A DNA stretch of 64,000 bases from Microbacterium rhizomatis (GTDB lineage Bacteria > Actinomycetota > Actinomycetes > Actinomycetales > Microbacteriaceae). Below, one piece after another: positions 33,380 through 42,347 of the stretch. Every line of letters begins with the position of its first letter. Position 1 is the stretch's first letter. The stretch is taken from contig NZ_VYSA01000005.1 of the NCBI RefSeq assembly GCF_008710745.1, positions 1-64,000 of the forward strand, given 5' to 3'. The position numbers were made by a program, and so were the translations under genes. Below the pieces are notes generated by a model. The model searched no databases, was not told where the DNA came from, and worked only from the letters and a program-made list of their open reading frames with translations.

Positions 33380-33397
33380 TTCGAGTCCCTCCAGGGG
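33380..33397. repeat. attR core (18-bp direct repeat)
   Basis: This is an exact copy of the tRNA 3'-end core at 5469-5486 and marks the right end of the element. The sequence beyond it returns to chromosomal composition. The stretch 33039-33668 contains no gene I can support. Confidence 0.88.
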
Positions 33398-33668
33398 GAG
33401 AGCCGATCTTCTGTCTGAGCATGCAATTCGTCTGGCGTCAGGCCAGATGGTGCCGACTATGTCGGCTCGTGCCCGCCGCATCCCAACGTGCGCTTGGCGG
33501 CGGACGGCGTGGGCGAGGAGGTCTGGCTAGGCGCAGTCGGCAGGGCTACGCTGCAACATCCGACCCGGTCAGTAGGAACGTGCATCCATGATGCAGCCAG
33601 GCGGAGGGTCAGCGATCGGCAAGTGGATCGCCTGCCGCGCGCGCGAAAGAGACTCCGAACCTTCTCCG

Positions 33669-34316
33669 CTATTTTTCCGTTCGTAGCGAGATCTCGTAAC
33701 TCGCCAGAATCACAATCGATCGTCCGAGTCCCCCAGGGCCCGCCTCTTCCCGCAGTTCCTCAGAGTCGTCGAACAGGGCACGCTGGCGCTCGTCGCGGAG
33801 AAGCCGATTGATAGGCCTTCCCGCCAGCTCGTCTTCCGCGAGCACTTCCCCTAGCACCTCGCCCAAGAGCTCCTGGTCGGATACACGGCGACGCACTTCC
33901 TCGCGCCGCGCGTGCGCGTCCAACTCGAGAATTTGCGCCTCTGCGTTAAGACGCCGGGCGTCTGCACGTTCCTTCTCGGCTCGCGCGACTGATTCATCGG
34001 CCTCTGCCTGAAGCTTCCATCCCTCGGCGACATCTCGGCCGGAGCGCGACATACGCCCGACCACGAGTGAGATGGCCGTGAGGGTGCTCAGGATCGCCGT
34101 CGGAACCAAAATCACGAGAGTGAAGTCGCTGCCGTAGCGGGCGCGAGCAATTGTGAGCTGCGGATCGGGGACCCGTGCGGCGAGGCCGGCCGCATAGCAG
34201 AGCCACTCCACCGAAGAGACGAGCTCGGAATACTCCAGAATTGTGAGGTCGTCCGGGAGCTTCTTCTCTGCCACAAAGGTACTCAGGTCGGTGGAGAGCG
34301 AATTCGACAAGGCCAT
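33669..34316 (-). CDS. single-pass membrane protein with long coiled coil
   Basis: The 215-residue protein starts at MALSNSLSTDLSTFVAEKK. A hydrophobic segment (FTLVILVPTAILSTLTAISLVVG, beginning near residue 74) is followed by about 90 residues of charged heptad-like helix (AEADESVARAEKERADARRLNAEA, EVLGEVLAEDELAG). No catalytic motif is visible and I do not recognise the family. The first gene after the island, it is oriented toward it. ATG 34316 is chosen because the open frame upstream lacks a plausible start. Confidence 0.55.
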   Translation of the reverse strand: MALSNSLSTDLSTFVAEKKLPDDLTILEYSELVSSVEWLCYAAGLAARVPDPQLTIARARYGSDFTLVILVPTAILSTLTAISLVVGRMSRSGRDVAEGWKLQAEADESVARAEKERADARRLNAEAQILELDAHARREEVRRRVSDQELLGEVLGEVLAEDELAGRPINRLLRDERQRALFDDSEELREEAGPGGLGRSIVILASYEISLRTEK

Positions 34317-34566
34317 GGCTCGAAGATAGCGGCACGCCTGCCGCGCATTGGACGCGGCCAAAATGGGCCATGGGTGTGGCAAATACCTTGGTGGCAGGGG
34401 CAGCTGCACTTCTTGGTATGACCTGAGTAGGAGACGCGATACTGCATTGCCGTGGCCTCAGTGCGCAGCTTGATCAGGTGCTACGACTTTCGGCCGATCG
34501 CTAGTTGAAAGTGCCGCCCACCCCTAGAGTCAGGTCAACATCCACGGAGCCTCTGGGGGAGGACCG

Positions 34567-35520
34567 ATGTCGAACTCGCAGCCGGGATGGTTTCCGGATC
34601 CCAGCGATCACAACAGATTGCGGTGGTGGGACGGGAGCACGTGGACGCCTGGGGTCTCCCAAGAGGGGAAGGTTTGGGAGCAGCCGCTGCCTCCGCAAGC
34701 CCGGACAAACACCGGGCCGCGGGTTCCCGTGTGGGTGTGGGCACTGGTCGGGATCCTCCTGCTCGTCCTCGTCGTCTTCCTTTCGCCCGTGATTGTGCCG
34801 ATCGCTCTCGTCATCCTCGTCACCGGGATCGTCGGTGTGAGCAGAGGGTCGCGCACGTGGCTGCGGCTGAAGTCGCGTCGCGCCGCGATCGGGGTGACCG
34901 TCGGAGCCGCCGCGCTCCTCCTCGTCACGGGGAGCGTGTCCGCTGCGGTACTCACCAAACCGGCCGAGCCGCCGAGCGCTGTTCAGCCGGCGAAGTTCGC
35001 CGACGCGGGGAAGACCGACGCGACCCCGGCCACATCATCACCCACGAGCACCCCCACCCCGACTCCGACTCCGACTCTTACTCACGTGACGACCACCCGC
35101 GACGAGGTCGTCAACGAGGAGATCGCCTTCGACAAGACGAGCGTTGAGGACGCGAATCTCCCACGTGGCCAGACCGCGGTCGCGGTGGGCGGCCAGCCGG
35201 GCCAGCGCACGCTCACCTACACCGTCACGCTCGTGGACGGAGTGGAGACAAGCCGAGAGCTGAAGTCCGACGTCGTCACTGCCGACCCCGTCACCGAGGT
35301 CACTTCGGTCGGGATCTACGACGCTCCCGCGCCACCCCCGCCCGCAGCATCCACCTGCAACTCGAACTATGCCGACGCGTGCGTGCCCATCGCGAGCGAC
35401 GTGGACTGCGCCGGGGGCGAAGGCAACGGACCCGCCTACTTCGACGGGGTCGCTCGGGTCGTCGGCACGGACGTGTACAAGCTGGACGGGGATGGCGACG
35501 GCTACGCCTGCAACCATTGA
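34567..35520 (+). CDS. DUF2510/G5/excalibur-domain membrane protein
   Basis: The protein is 317 residues. Residues 5-30 are a DUF2510 motif (GWFPDPSDHNRLRWWDGSTW). Two hydrophobic segments follow (VWVWALVGILLLVLVVFLSP and VTVGAAALLLVTGSVSAAVL), then a TPTPTPTP linker, a G5 domain (FDKTSVEDANLPRGQTAVAV to RELKSDVVTADPVTEVTSVG, quoted by ends) and a C-terminal excalibur calcium-binding motif (DVDCAGGEGNGPAYF, DGDGDGYACNH). The C-terminal part should lie outside the cell. The ribosome site is the purine-rich GGGGGAGG before the ATG. The architecture is common in Microbacteriaceae; function is probably cell-surface. Confidence 0.85.
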   Translation: MSNSQPGWFPDPSDHNRLRWWDGSTWTPGVSQEGKVWEQPLPPQARTNTGPRVPVWVWALVGILLLVLVVFLSPVIVPIALVILVTGIVGVSRGSRTWLRLKSRRAAIGVTVGAAALLLVTGSVSAAVLTKPAEPPSAVQPAKFADAGKTDATPATSSPTSTPTPTPTPTLTHVTTTRDEVVNEEIAFDKTSVEDANLPRGQTAVAVGGQPGQRTLTYTVTLVDGVETSRELKSDVVTADPVTEVTSVGIYDAPAPPPPAASTCNSNYADACVPIASDVDCAGGEGNGPAYFDGVARVVGTDVYKLDGDGDGYACNH

Positions 35521-35549
35521 GAGTGTCCGCTGCATGACAAACGCGAGGG

Positions 35550-36281
35550 TCAGCTGACCCGCTTCCAGCTCGCGCCGTAGCGACGCAGGTGCATCCTCGT
35601 GCGGTCGCCGCGGAAGTAGTCGTGGGCGAACTCGATGGGGGTGCCGTCGTCGGTGCGTGCGGTACGCCACACCTGGAGCACTGCGGCACCGACCGCGATC
35701 CCGAGGTGCGCTGCGGTGGTCTCATCTGCGGCGGCGATGTCGACGGTCTCGTCGGCTTCGGCCGGCTCGAGGCCGTATTTCTCGGCCAGCAGGGCGTAGA
35801 GCGAGCCGTGGAGCGCGTGGCTGCCGATCGCGGGCACGAGCCGCGCGGGCAGCACGGAGGTGTCTAACGACCAGGGCGTTCCGTCCGCATCCCGACGCCG
35901 CACGATGCGCACGACGTTCTCGCCGGCGGCGAGCGCGAGTCCGCGCCTCTCGCTCGGCGTCGCGAGCCCGATGTCGACGCGGATGACGACGGTGGTGGAG
36001 CGCCGGCCCTGCTGCCGGAGCATGTCGGGCACACCCGCTGTCGTGTTGAGCTGCCGCTCGATCTTGCCGTCGGCGACGAAGATCCCGCCGCTGCGACCCA
36101 TCGTGCGGCGGATCGAGCCGCGGTTCTCGAGCTCGGTCAGCGCGAGGCGCAGCGCGGTGCGGGCGACGCCGAGCTGCTCGGCGAGCGCGCGCTCGCTAGC
36201 CAACCGTTCACCCGGTCGGAGCCCCTCATCCGAGATCTGTCGCTCGATCTGATCGATGAGGCGCAGGGTGACCTCATTCAT
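35550..36281 (-). CDS. GntR/UTRA-family transcriptional regulator
   Basis: The 243-residue protein has an N-terminal winged helix (RLASERALAEQLGVARTALRLALTELENRGSIRR, quoted region 24-58) and a C-terminal UTRA ligand domain (VVRIVRRRDADGTPWSLDTSVLP, YALLAEKYGLEPAEADETVD, VWRTARTDDGTPIEFAHDYFRGDR). UTRA domains bind sugar- or amino-acid-like effectors. It lies 23 bases downstream of the aminotransferase gene and in the same direction, so it probably regulates that gene and the divergent kinase operon. Confidence 0.9.
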   Translation of the reverse strand: MNEVTLRLIDQIERQISDEGLRPGERLASERALAEQLGVARTALRLALTELENRGSIRRTMGRSGGIFVADGKIERQLNTTAGVPDMLRQQGRRSTTVVIRVDIGLATPSERRGLALAAGENVVRIVRRRDADGTPWSLDTSVLPARLVPAIGSHALHGSLYALLAEKYGLEPAEADETVDIAAADETTAAHLGIAVGAAVLQVWRTARTDDGTPIEFAHDYFRGDRTRMHLRRYGASWKRVS

Positions 36282-36304
36282 GTCGTCAGGATAGGGGCAC
36301 GGCG

Positions 36305-37663
36305 CTATGGGCGGGTCTCGAGGGCCTGCACGAGCGCATCCGTCAACGACTCCATGAGCCAGTCGATGTCGCCGCTCTGGAAGGCGAGCGTGGGCCGCAG
36401 CTTGAGGATGTTGCCGCTCGGCCCCGCGACCGACGTCAGCACGCCGCGCTCCCGCATCCCCTCGATGACGTCGAGGGCGAGTGCGGTGGCGGGCTGCTTC
36501 GTCGAACGGGAGGTGACGAGCTCGAGACCCGTGAACTGCCCCGCGCCGCGCACGTCGCCGATGACGTCGAAGCGGTCGGCGAGCGCGGTGAGACTCGCGC
36601 GCAGCTCGGCGCCGACGGTGCGGGCGCGCTCCTGCAGCGCTTCACCGCGGATCGTGTCGAGCACGGCCTGGGCGGCCGCGATCGAGACGGGGTTGCCGCC
36701 GAAGGTGTTGAAGTACGGAACCTTGAGGCTGAACGCCTCGAGCACTTCGCGCTTGGCGGCCATGCCCGAGATCGGCATGCCGGCGCCCATTGGCTTTCCC
36801 ATCGTGACGATGTCGGGAACGACGCCGTGCCGGCCGAAGCCCCAGAACGCGTCGCCGGTACGGGCGAAACCTGGTTGCACCTCGTCGGCGATCACGACCC
36901 CGCCGTTGCGGTGGACGACGTCGAAGGCGGGCGCGAGCATCCCCGGTTCTCCGGTGAATACCCCGTCGGACGAGAAGACCGAGTCGATGAGCAACCCGGC
37001 GAAGGGCACGCCCTGCTCGCGCATCGCGTCGATCTGCTCTTGCACGCGGGCGGCGAACCACTGGCCCACCGAGCCGTCGGCGGCCCAGTCGGCACGATAG
37101 CCATCGGGGGGCGAGACGAGTCGCGCTGCGGGGTCGAGCGGCTGACTCGACCCGAGCGCGGGGGAGTGCGCCGAGGTGAGCTCGGTGTTGCCGTGGTACG
37201 CCTCGGACGTGAGGATGATCCCGGTGCCGCCGGTGTAGGCGCGGGCGACGCGGATCGCCAGGTCGTTCGCTTCCGAGCCGGTGCACATGAACATGATCTG
37301 GTCGAGCTCGCCCGGCAGGGTCGACAGCAGGTCTTCTGCGTACGCGAGGACGGAGCCGTGCAGGTACCGGGTGTGCGTGTTGAGCGTGGCCATCTGGGCG
37401 CTGACGGCCGCGACGACTGCGGGATGCGCGTGCCCGACGCTCGGCACGTTGTTGTAGACGTCGAGGTACTTCCTGCCACTGGCATCCCAGAGGTAGGCGC
37501 CCTGTCCGCGCACGACGTGCACCGGGTTCCGGTAGAAGAGACGGTACGAGGCGCCGAGCAGGGCTTCGCGCTTGGCGGTCAGTTCGCGGGTGACGTCATC
37601 GAGCGCGTCGGCGTGCTCGGCGCGGAAGCTGTTGGTGTCCATGATGGTGGAGCGGGTGGGCAT
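36305..37663 (-). CDS. class III PLP-dependent aminotransferase or phospho-lyase
   Basis: This 452-residue fold-type I PLP enzyme has YLDVYNNVPSVGHAHP, FMCTGSEANDLAIRVAR, SEAYHGNTELT, the pyridine-binding Asp in VVIADEVQPGFARTGD and the Schiff-base Lys in DIVTMGKPMGAGMP. It groups by motif style with the AGXT2/ethanolamine-phosphate phospho-lyase branch. That reading is supported by the divergent APH-fold kinase, since kinase plus phospho-lyase is a known route for amino alcohols such as ethanolamine or hydroxylysine. The ATG at 37663 has GGAGG six bases upstream (GGAGGATTCCATG). The substrate is not determined. Confidence 0.85.
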   Translation of the reverse strand: MPTRSTIMDTNSFRAEHADALDDVTRELTAKREALLGASYRLFYRNPVHVVRGQGAYLWDASGRKYLDVYNNVPSVGHAHPAVVAAVSAQMATLNTHTRYLHGSVLAYAEDLLSTLPGELDQIMFMCTGSEANDLAIRVARAYTGGTGIILTSEAYHGNTELTSAHSPALGSSQPLDPAARLVSPPDGYRADWAADGSVGQWFAARVQEQIDAMREQGVPFAGLLIDSVFSSDGVFTGEPGMLAPAFDVVHRNGGVVIADEVQPGFARTGDAFWGFGRHGVVPDIVTMGKPMGAGMPISGMAAKREVLEAFSLKVPYFNTFGGNPVSIAAAQAVLDTIRGEALQERARTVGAELRASLTALADRFDVIGDVRGAGQFTGLELVTSRSTKQPATALALDVIEGMRERGVLTSVAGPSGNILKLRPTLAFQSGDIDWLMESLTDALVQALETRP

Positions 37664-37944
37664 GGAATCCTCCGGTGGTGGCTGAAAGGGGCATCGCCCC
37701 GGCTGTCGAGCGGTCTTCGCGTGAGGCGCCAAGCCGGTGAACAGTACCCACTCAGTCTTTCGGGCGGCCCCGCCGCCGTGACCCCCTTATGTCTCGCGGG
37801 TGTTACAGCTGCGGCCGTGAGCGTGAATGGTTTGTTTCGATATGCAGGCGCGGGTAAACAGTGGCAACCGAAGAGCACCCCGCGGCCGGGCGGCGCTTAC
37901 GCTCGGACTCTGAGGCGCCGGCCCTGCATCCCGAAGGGTCTCCC

Positions 37945-39006
37945 ATGACCACCGCATCTCCCACCGCATCTCGTACCGTCACCCACGCTCTCGCCGCGTT
38001 CGACAGCCTGCAGCGTGGTGTTGCCGCGCCCGACTGGATCGTCGACGGCATCCGCTCGTCGTGGCTGCCCACCGAGCCCGCGCTGAATGTCGAGCTGATC
38101 GCCGTGTCTGAGAACGCCACGTTCCGCGTCTCGCGCGCCGGTGTGCCTGCCCTCGTCGTCCGCGTGCATCGGCCCGGGTACGTCGGTGATCTCGACAACG
38201 TGCGCTCCGAGCTCATGTGGGTCGAATCCCTCCGCTCCGAGACCGACATCCGCACCCCCGCGCCCGTGCGAGGCGTCGACGGAGAGCTCGTGCAGTCGTT
38301 CCCCGGCGCGGGTGAGACGGCCTGGACTGCTGTCGCGTTCGAGTTCGTCTCGGGCCGGATCCTCGAAGACCAGGTCGACCTCTCGCATTTCGTGGAGATC
38401 GGCAGGCTGACCGCGACGCTCCACCGGCACGCGCGCGCGTGGACCGCCCCCGCGGGCTTCCGCCGCTTCGAATGGGACCTGCGCGACATGGTGGGAGTGG
38501 ATGCCCGGTGGGGCGACTGGCGAGCGGCCGAGCTCTCGCCGCAGGAGGTGCGCACACTCGAGCGCGCGGAGGCCTCGGCGCGCGGGGTGCTCGCCGGGAT
38601 GGGGCGGGATCGCGGCGACTGGGGGCTCATCCATTCCGACCTGCGGCCGTCGAACATCATGATCGAGTCCGGGGAGCTCACGGTCATCGATTTCGACGAC
38701 TGCGGCTACAGCTGGTTCCTCTACGACTTCGCGTCCGCGTTGACCTTCTACGAGCACACCACCTATGCTCCCGAGATGGCCGGGAACTGGCTGGAGGGGT
38801 ATCGCAGCGTCGCGCCGCTCACCGCACAGGACCTGCAGCGCGCCGCGGCGCTCTCGGTGATCAGGAGGCTCACGATGCTGGGATGGGCGACGACCCACCG
38901 AGAGGATGCGCTGCCCGCCGACCTCTGGGCTCAGAACATCCCGGGCTCGGTCACCGTGGCAGAACGCTATCTCGCCGATCCGTCATGGCTGGTGGGAGCG
39001 GGATGA
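37945..39006 (+). CDS. APH-fold small-molecule kinase
   Basis: The 353-residue aminoglycoside-phosphotransferase-fold protein has the catalytic loop GLIHSDLRPSNIMIE (Asp in HSD) and metal site LTVIDFDDCGYSWFLYDFA. ALVVRVHRPGY holds the likely nucleotide-binding Arg/His region. The HSDLRPSN form is typical of metabolic kinases (hydroxylysine, homoserine or choline kinase-like) rather than of drug-resistance enzymes. It is divergent from the PLP enzyme and overlaps the LuxR-type gene by four bases (ATGA). ATG 37945 is preferred over an upstream GTG at 37861, whose extra residues look non-coding. Confidence 0.8.
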   Translation: MTTASPTASRTVTHALAAFDSLQRGVAAPDWIVDGIRSSWLPTEPALNVELIAVSENATFRVSRAGVPALVVRVHRPGYVGDLDNVRSELMWVESLRSETDIRTPAPVRGVDGELVQSFPGAGETAWTAVAFEFVSGRILEDQVDLSHFVEIGRLTATLHRHARAWTAPAGFRRFEWDLRDMVGVDARWGDWRAAELSPQEVRTLERAEASARGVLAGMGRDRGDWGLIHSDLRPSNIMIESGELTVIDFDDCGYSWFLYDFASALTFYEHTTYAPEMAGNWLEGYRSVAPLTAQDLQRAAALSVIRRLTMLGWATTHREDALPADLWAQNIPGSVTVAERYLADPSWLVGAG

Positions 39007-40763
39007 AGACACGCTCCTACGCAGAGTTCTGCCTCGAGGTCGACGCGGCCGGCGTCGTGTCGGTCGAGGCGGGCGAGCTCGCCGACGCCCCGCCGGAACT
39101 GCTGCCCATCGCGCAGGGACTCCTGATCGACGGGATCGCGCACTGCGCGTTCATGTGGGCGCCGCCGGGCGAATCCATCCCGTGCCGCATCCGCGTGAGT
39201 CTCTCGCAGACCGGTCGCGAGCCCACCGCGACGATCGCCGGTGCCTGGTGCTACGAGCTGCCGTACGGCCTCACCCTCCGCGAGCTCGACATCCTCACGC
39301 TGCTCTCGATCGGCCTGCCCAACACCGAGATCGCTGCACGCCTGACCCTCAGCCCGCGCACCGTGACGACGCACGTCGACCATGTGATGCGCAAGCTCGG
39401 CGTCTTCAGCCGCACGTCGGCCGCTGTCATCGCGGTGGACGAGGGATTCATCCGCGTGCCGTTCCCGGGCGGCGAAGAGGGGTTCGACCTGCTGCGACTG
39501 GGCCGGGCGCTCCGCGGCGGCGCATCGTCGGCGCGGGCCTCGGACGGCCCCCGGCTCGTGCGCCGCCCGCTCGTGATCGGCGCTGCTCTGCCCCTCCGGG
39601 GGTTCGTCGCCGGCGACGGCATGGAGATGGCCCACGCCACGCAGCTCGCCGTCGACGAACTCAACGACCGCGGCGGCATCGACGGGCGGCTCGTCGCGAT
39701 GGAGATCGTCGACGTCGACATCCTCGATGCTGCGAGCGTCCGGCACGCGCTCACCACGCTCGCCGAACGGGATGTGGATGTCATCACCTCGGGCTACTTC
39801 GCCCATCAGGAGATCGCGCACGAGATCGTCGCCGACTCCGGCATCCCCTACCTGCACGCGGCCACGATGGACGCGATGGAGCAGCGGGTGCTGGCCGACC
39901 CGCATCGGTACGGCCGGATCTTCCAGGTGTGCCCGAGCGATTCGCACTACGCGCCGCGGTTCGTCGAGGTGATGACCGAGCTGCGCGACCAGGGCAGATG
40001 GATGCCGTCATCACCCCGGCTCGTGATCATCCAGTCCGCGTGGGACCTCACGAACCTCGGGATAGCCCGGGCCGCAGAGGTCGCCGATCGCGCGGGATGG
40101 CAGCTCGAGGTGATCCGGCTGATGGGCGACTCGGAGGAGTCGTGGGCGGGGGTCGCCGACCGCATCCGGGTGAGCGAACCCGGCGCCGTGATGATCGGGC
40201 ACTACCTCGTCGAGGGCACGAAGAGCTTCCTCGACCGATTCCTCACCGACCCGAGCGACACCCTGATCTACTCGCTCTACGCCCCGAGCGTCCCGGAATT
40301 CCGCGACCTCATGGGCGGCCGCGCGGACGGACTGCTCTGGGCCACGGTGACGGGCACCTACTCCGACCCGCTCGCGCGCGCCTTCGCCGCCAAGTACCGC
40401 GACCGGTTCGGCACGAATCCCGGCCGATCACACGCCGGGATCGCCTACGACCGCGTCAAGGTGATCAGCCAGGCGTGGTCGCAGACCGCGAACCCCCGCG
40501 ATCGCGCCGCGGTCGCGCACGAACTCCGCGGGGTCATCCACCGCGGGGTCAACGGCGTCTACTACTTCGGCGGTCCGTCGCAGACGGCGCTCACCTACCC
40601 GAGCGCGGATGTCGACCCGTCTCTCGCGCAAGCCCACCTCGTCTTCCAGATCCAGGGCGGCGCGCAGCGCATCCTCGGGCCGGCGCCGTATGCCGAGACG
40701 ACCTTCGTGCCGCAGCCCTGGCTCACCCGCACCCGGATGTCCGCCGGCGTCGCGAGACGTTAA
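39003..40763 (+). CDS. LuxR HTH fused to AmiC/UrtA-like ligand-binding domain
   Basis: This is a 586-residue protein without a signal peptide. Residues about 82-140 are a LuxR-type helix-turn-helix (LTLRELDILTLLSIGLPNTE, LSPRTVTTHVDHVMRKLG). Residues about 185-580 are a type I periplasmic-binding fold of the amide/urea/branched-chain amino-acid group (GAALPLRGFVAGDGMEMAHA, LAVDELNDRGGIDGR, ERDVDVITSGYF). Normally that domain is exported, but here it must be cytoplasmic, so the protein is a one-component sensor that binds a small ligand and DNA. It is co-translated with the kinase and lies before the SDR/ABC genes, which it likely controls. Confidence 0.85.
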   Translation: MKTRSYAEFCLEVDAAGVVSVEAGELADAPPELLPIAQGLLIDGIAHCAFMWAPPGESIPCRIRVSLSQTGREPTATIAGAWCYELPYGLTLRELDILTLLSIGLPNTEIAARLTLSPRTVTTHVDHVMRKLGVFSRTSAAVIAVDEGFIRVPFPGGEEGFDLLRLGRALRGGASSARASDGPRLVRRPLVIGAALPLRGFVAGDGMEMAHATQLAVDELNDRGGIDGRLVAMEIVDVDILDAASVRHALTTLAERDVDVITSGYFAHQEIAHEIVADSGIPYLHAATMDAMEQRVLADPHRYGRIFQVCPSDSHYAPRFVEVMTELRDQGRWMPSSPRLVIIQSAWDLTNLGIARAAEVADRAGWQLEVIRLMGDSEESWAGVADRIRVSEPGAVMIGHYLVEGTKSFLDRFLTDPSDTLIYSLYAPSVPEFRDLMGGRADGLLWATVTGTYSDPLARAFAAKYRDRFGTNPGRSHAGIAYDRVKVISQAWSQTANPRDRAAVAHELRGVIHRGVNGVYYFGGPSQTALTYPSADVDPSLAQAHLVFQIQGGAQRILGPAPYAETTFVPQPWLTRTRMSAGVARR

Positions 40764-40859
40764 TGAGGGATACGTAATTCGGACGATCCGGTGACCTGAC
40801 CCCGATTCATAGCCTGAAAACACGCTCGACAACTCGTCGGCGCAGGATCAGGGGAATCG

Positions 40860-41576
40860 ATGAACAGGCTCGCAGGCAAGGTCGCGATCGTCAGCGGCGC
40901 CTCCCGCGGAATCGGCGCAGGCATCGCCGAGGCGATGGCCGCCGAGGGCGCGCACGTCATCGGCTGCGACATCCTCGCCTTCTCGTCCGACCACCTCGCG
41001 GCCACGCGCGTGCTCGACGTCACCGACGAGACGTCGTGGCTCGAGATCGTCGCCGACGTCCAAGACACGTGGGGGCCGGTCAGCATCCTCGTCAACAACG
41101 CGGGCATCACCTCGCCCGAAGCGGTGCACGAGACGAGCCTCGAGGTGTGGGAACGCGTCGTCGGCGTCGACCAGACCGGGGTCTTCCTCGGCATGAAGGC
41201 GGCGATCCCGAGCATGCGCCGGGGCGGAGGCGGCGCGATCGTCAACGTGTCGTCGATCTGCGGCGCCGCCGCGGTCCCCGGCATCGCCGCCTACCACGCC
41301 GCCAAGGGCGCCGTCCTCACGATGACCAAGAACGCGGCCATCACGTATGCGCCGGACGGCATCCGCGCCAACGCCATCCTCCCCGGCTGGATCGCGACGC
41401 CGATGACGGCGGGGCAGACGGATGCCGTCAACACGGTGTTCCTCGAGGCGACTCCGCTCGCCCGGCCTGGCACACCCGCGGACGTCGCCGGAGCGGCCGT
41501 CTTCCTCGCATCCGACGAATCCGACTTCATCACCGGCGTCGACCTTCCGGTCGACGGCGGCTACCTCGCCCGCTGA
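40860..41576 (+). CDS. short-chain dehydrogenase/reductase
   Basis: The 238-residue classical SDR has the NAD(P) motif VSGASRGIGAGIAEAM, NNAG at VNNAGITSPEAV, the catalytic Ser in NVSSICGAA, and Tyr/Lys in AYHAAKGAVLTM. CDILAF after the second strand, with an acidic residue, suggests NAD preference. It oxidises or reduces an alcohol or carbonyl in this cluster. A second SDR follows 23 bases later, so the two are an operon. Confidence 0.9.
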   Translation: MNRLAGKVAIVSGASRGIGAGIAEAMAAEGAHVIGCDILAFSSDHLAATRVLDVTDETSWLEIVADVQDTWGPVSILVNNAGITSPEAVHETSLEVWERVVGVDQTGVFLGMKAAIPSMRRGGGGAIVNVSSICGAAAVPGIAAYHAAKGAVLTMTKNAAITYAPDGIRANAILPGWIATPMTAGQTDAVNTVFLEATPLARPGTPADVAGAAVFLASDESDFITGVDLPVDGGYLAR

Positions 41577-41599
41577 CCGGGCAGATGAGAGGCGATCAC

Positions 41600-42322
41600 A
41601 TGCGCAGACTGAACGGCAAGGTGGCGATCGTCACCGGCGCCGCCATGGGCATCGGCGCCGCCGTCGCCCGCACCTACGCCGACGAAGGCGCCTGGGTGAT
41701 CGCGGGGGATGTGGCTCCGTTCGGCAACGCGGGCGACATCCACATCGACCAGGTGCACCTCGACGTCGGTCAGGAGGCGTCGTGGGCGGCCGTCGTCGAG
41801 AGGGCGATGACCACCTACGGGCGCATCGACGTGCTGGTGAACGCCGCGGGCGTGATCGGCTACGACCCGATCCACGACCTCGACCTCGCCGAGTGGGAAC
41901 GCATCATCCGCATCGACCAGACCGGCGTCTTCCTCGGCATGCGGGCCGTCGTGCCCCACATGCTCGAGGCCGGACGCGGCTCGATCATCAACTTCTCCTC
42001 GGACTGGGGCGTCGTGGGCGGGGTGGGCGTCGCCGCCTACAACGCCGCGAAAGGCGCCGTCCGCTCGATGTCGCGCAACGCCGCGGTGACATATGCCCCG
42101 TCGGGGATCCGGGTCAACGCCATGGTCCCCGGCTGGATCCGCACGCCGCTCACCGATCGTCAGCCGTCGGACGCGAACGACCGCGTGATCGGGTCGACGC
42201 CCCTCGGTCACGGCGGCGACCCGGAAGACATCGCCTACGGCTGCGTCTACCTCGCGTCGGATGAATCGACCTTCGTCACCGGCACGGACTTCGTCGTCGA
42301 TGGCGGATTCCTCGCCGTCTGA
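41600..42322 (+). CDS. short-chain dehydrogenase/reductase
   Basis: The 240-residue SDR has VTGAAMGIGAAVARTY, VNAAGVIGYDP in place of NNAG, catalytic Ser in NFSSDWGVVGG and AYNAAKGAVRSM with Tyr and Lys. GDVAPF after strand two again favours NAD. It is about half identical by eye to the preceding SDR and probably arose by tandem duplication. ATG 41600 has GAGAGG upstream; an ATG at 41585 would add five residues. Confidence 0.9.
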   Translation: MRRLNGKVAIVTGAAMGIGAAVARTYADEGAWVIAGDVAPFGNAGDIHIDQVHLDVGQEASWAAVVERAMTTYGRIDVLVNAAGVIGYDPIHDLDLAEWERIIRIDQTGVFLGMRAVVPHMLEAGRGSIINFSSDWGVVGGVGVAAYNAAKGAVRSMSRNAAVTYAPSGIRVNAMVPGWIRTPLTDRQPSDANDRVIGSTPLGHGGDPEDIAYGCVYLASDESTFVTGTDFVVDGGFLAV

Positions 42323-42347
42323 ACCACCACCACCAAGGAGAGAACGA

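Larger units (their letters stand above)
5469..33397. mobile_element. integrative mobilizable element (defence island) in tRNA-Arg
   Basis: The element is bounded by an exact 18-base direct repeat: TTCGAGTCCCTCCAGGGG at 5469-5486, within the tRNA 3' end, and again at 33380-33397. It carries a tyrosine integrase next to the tRNA (5695-6825), an excisionase-like gene (32096-32278), a MobF-type relaxase-helicase (22225-24963) and an XRE/ImmA regulatory pair, but no recognisable type IV coupling or secretion genes. That combination fits an element that integrates by itself and is mobilized by another conjugative system. Codon use and GC are visibly lower than in the flanks. The cargo is mostly nuclease, helicase, reverse-transcriptase, kinase and ubiquitin-like genes. 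Confidence 0.88.

Noticed and set aside
37945..39006. Aminoglycoside resistance kinase
   Set aside because: The fold matches, but the motif style and its place beside a PLP enzyme and a ligand-sensing regulator favour a metabolic kinase.
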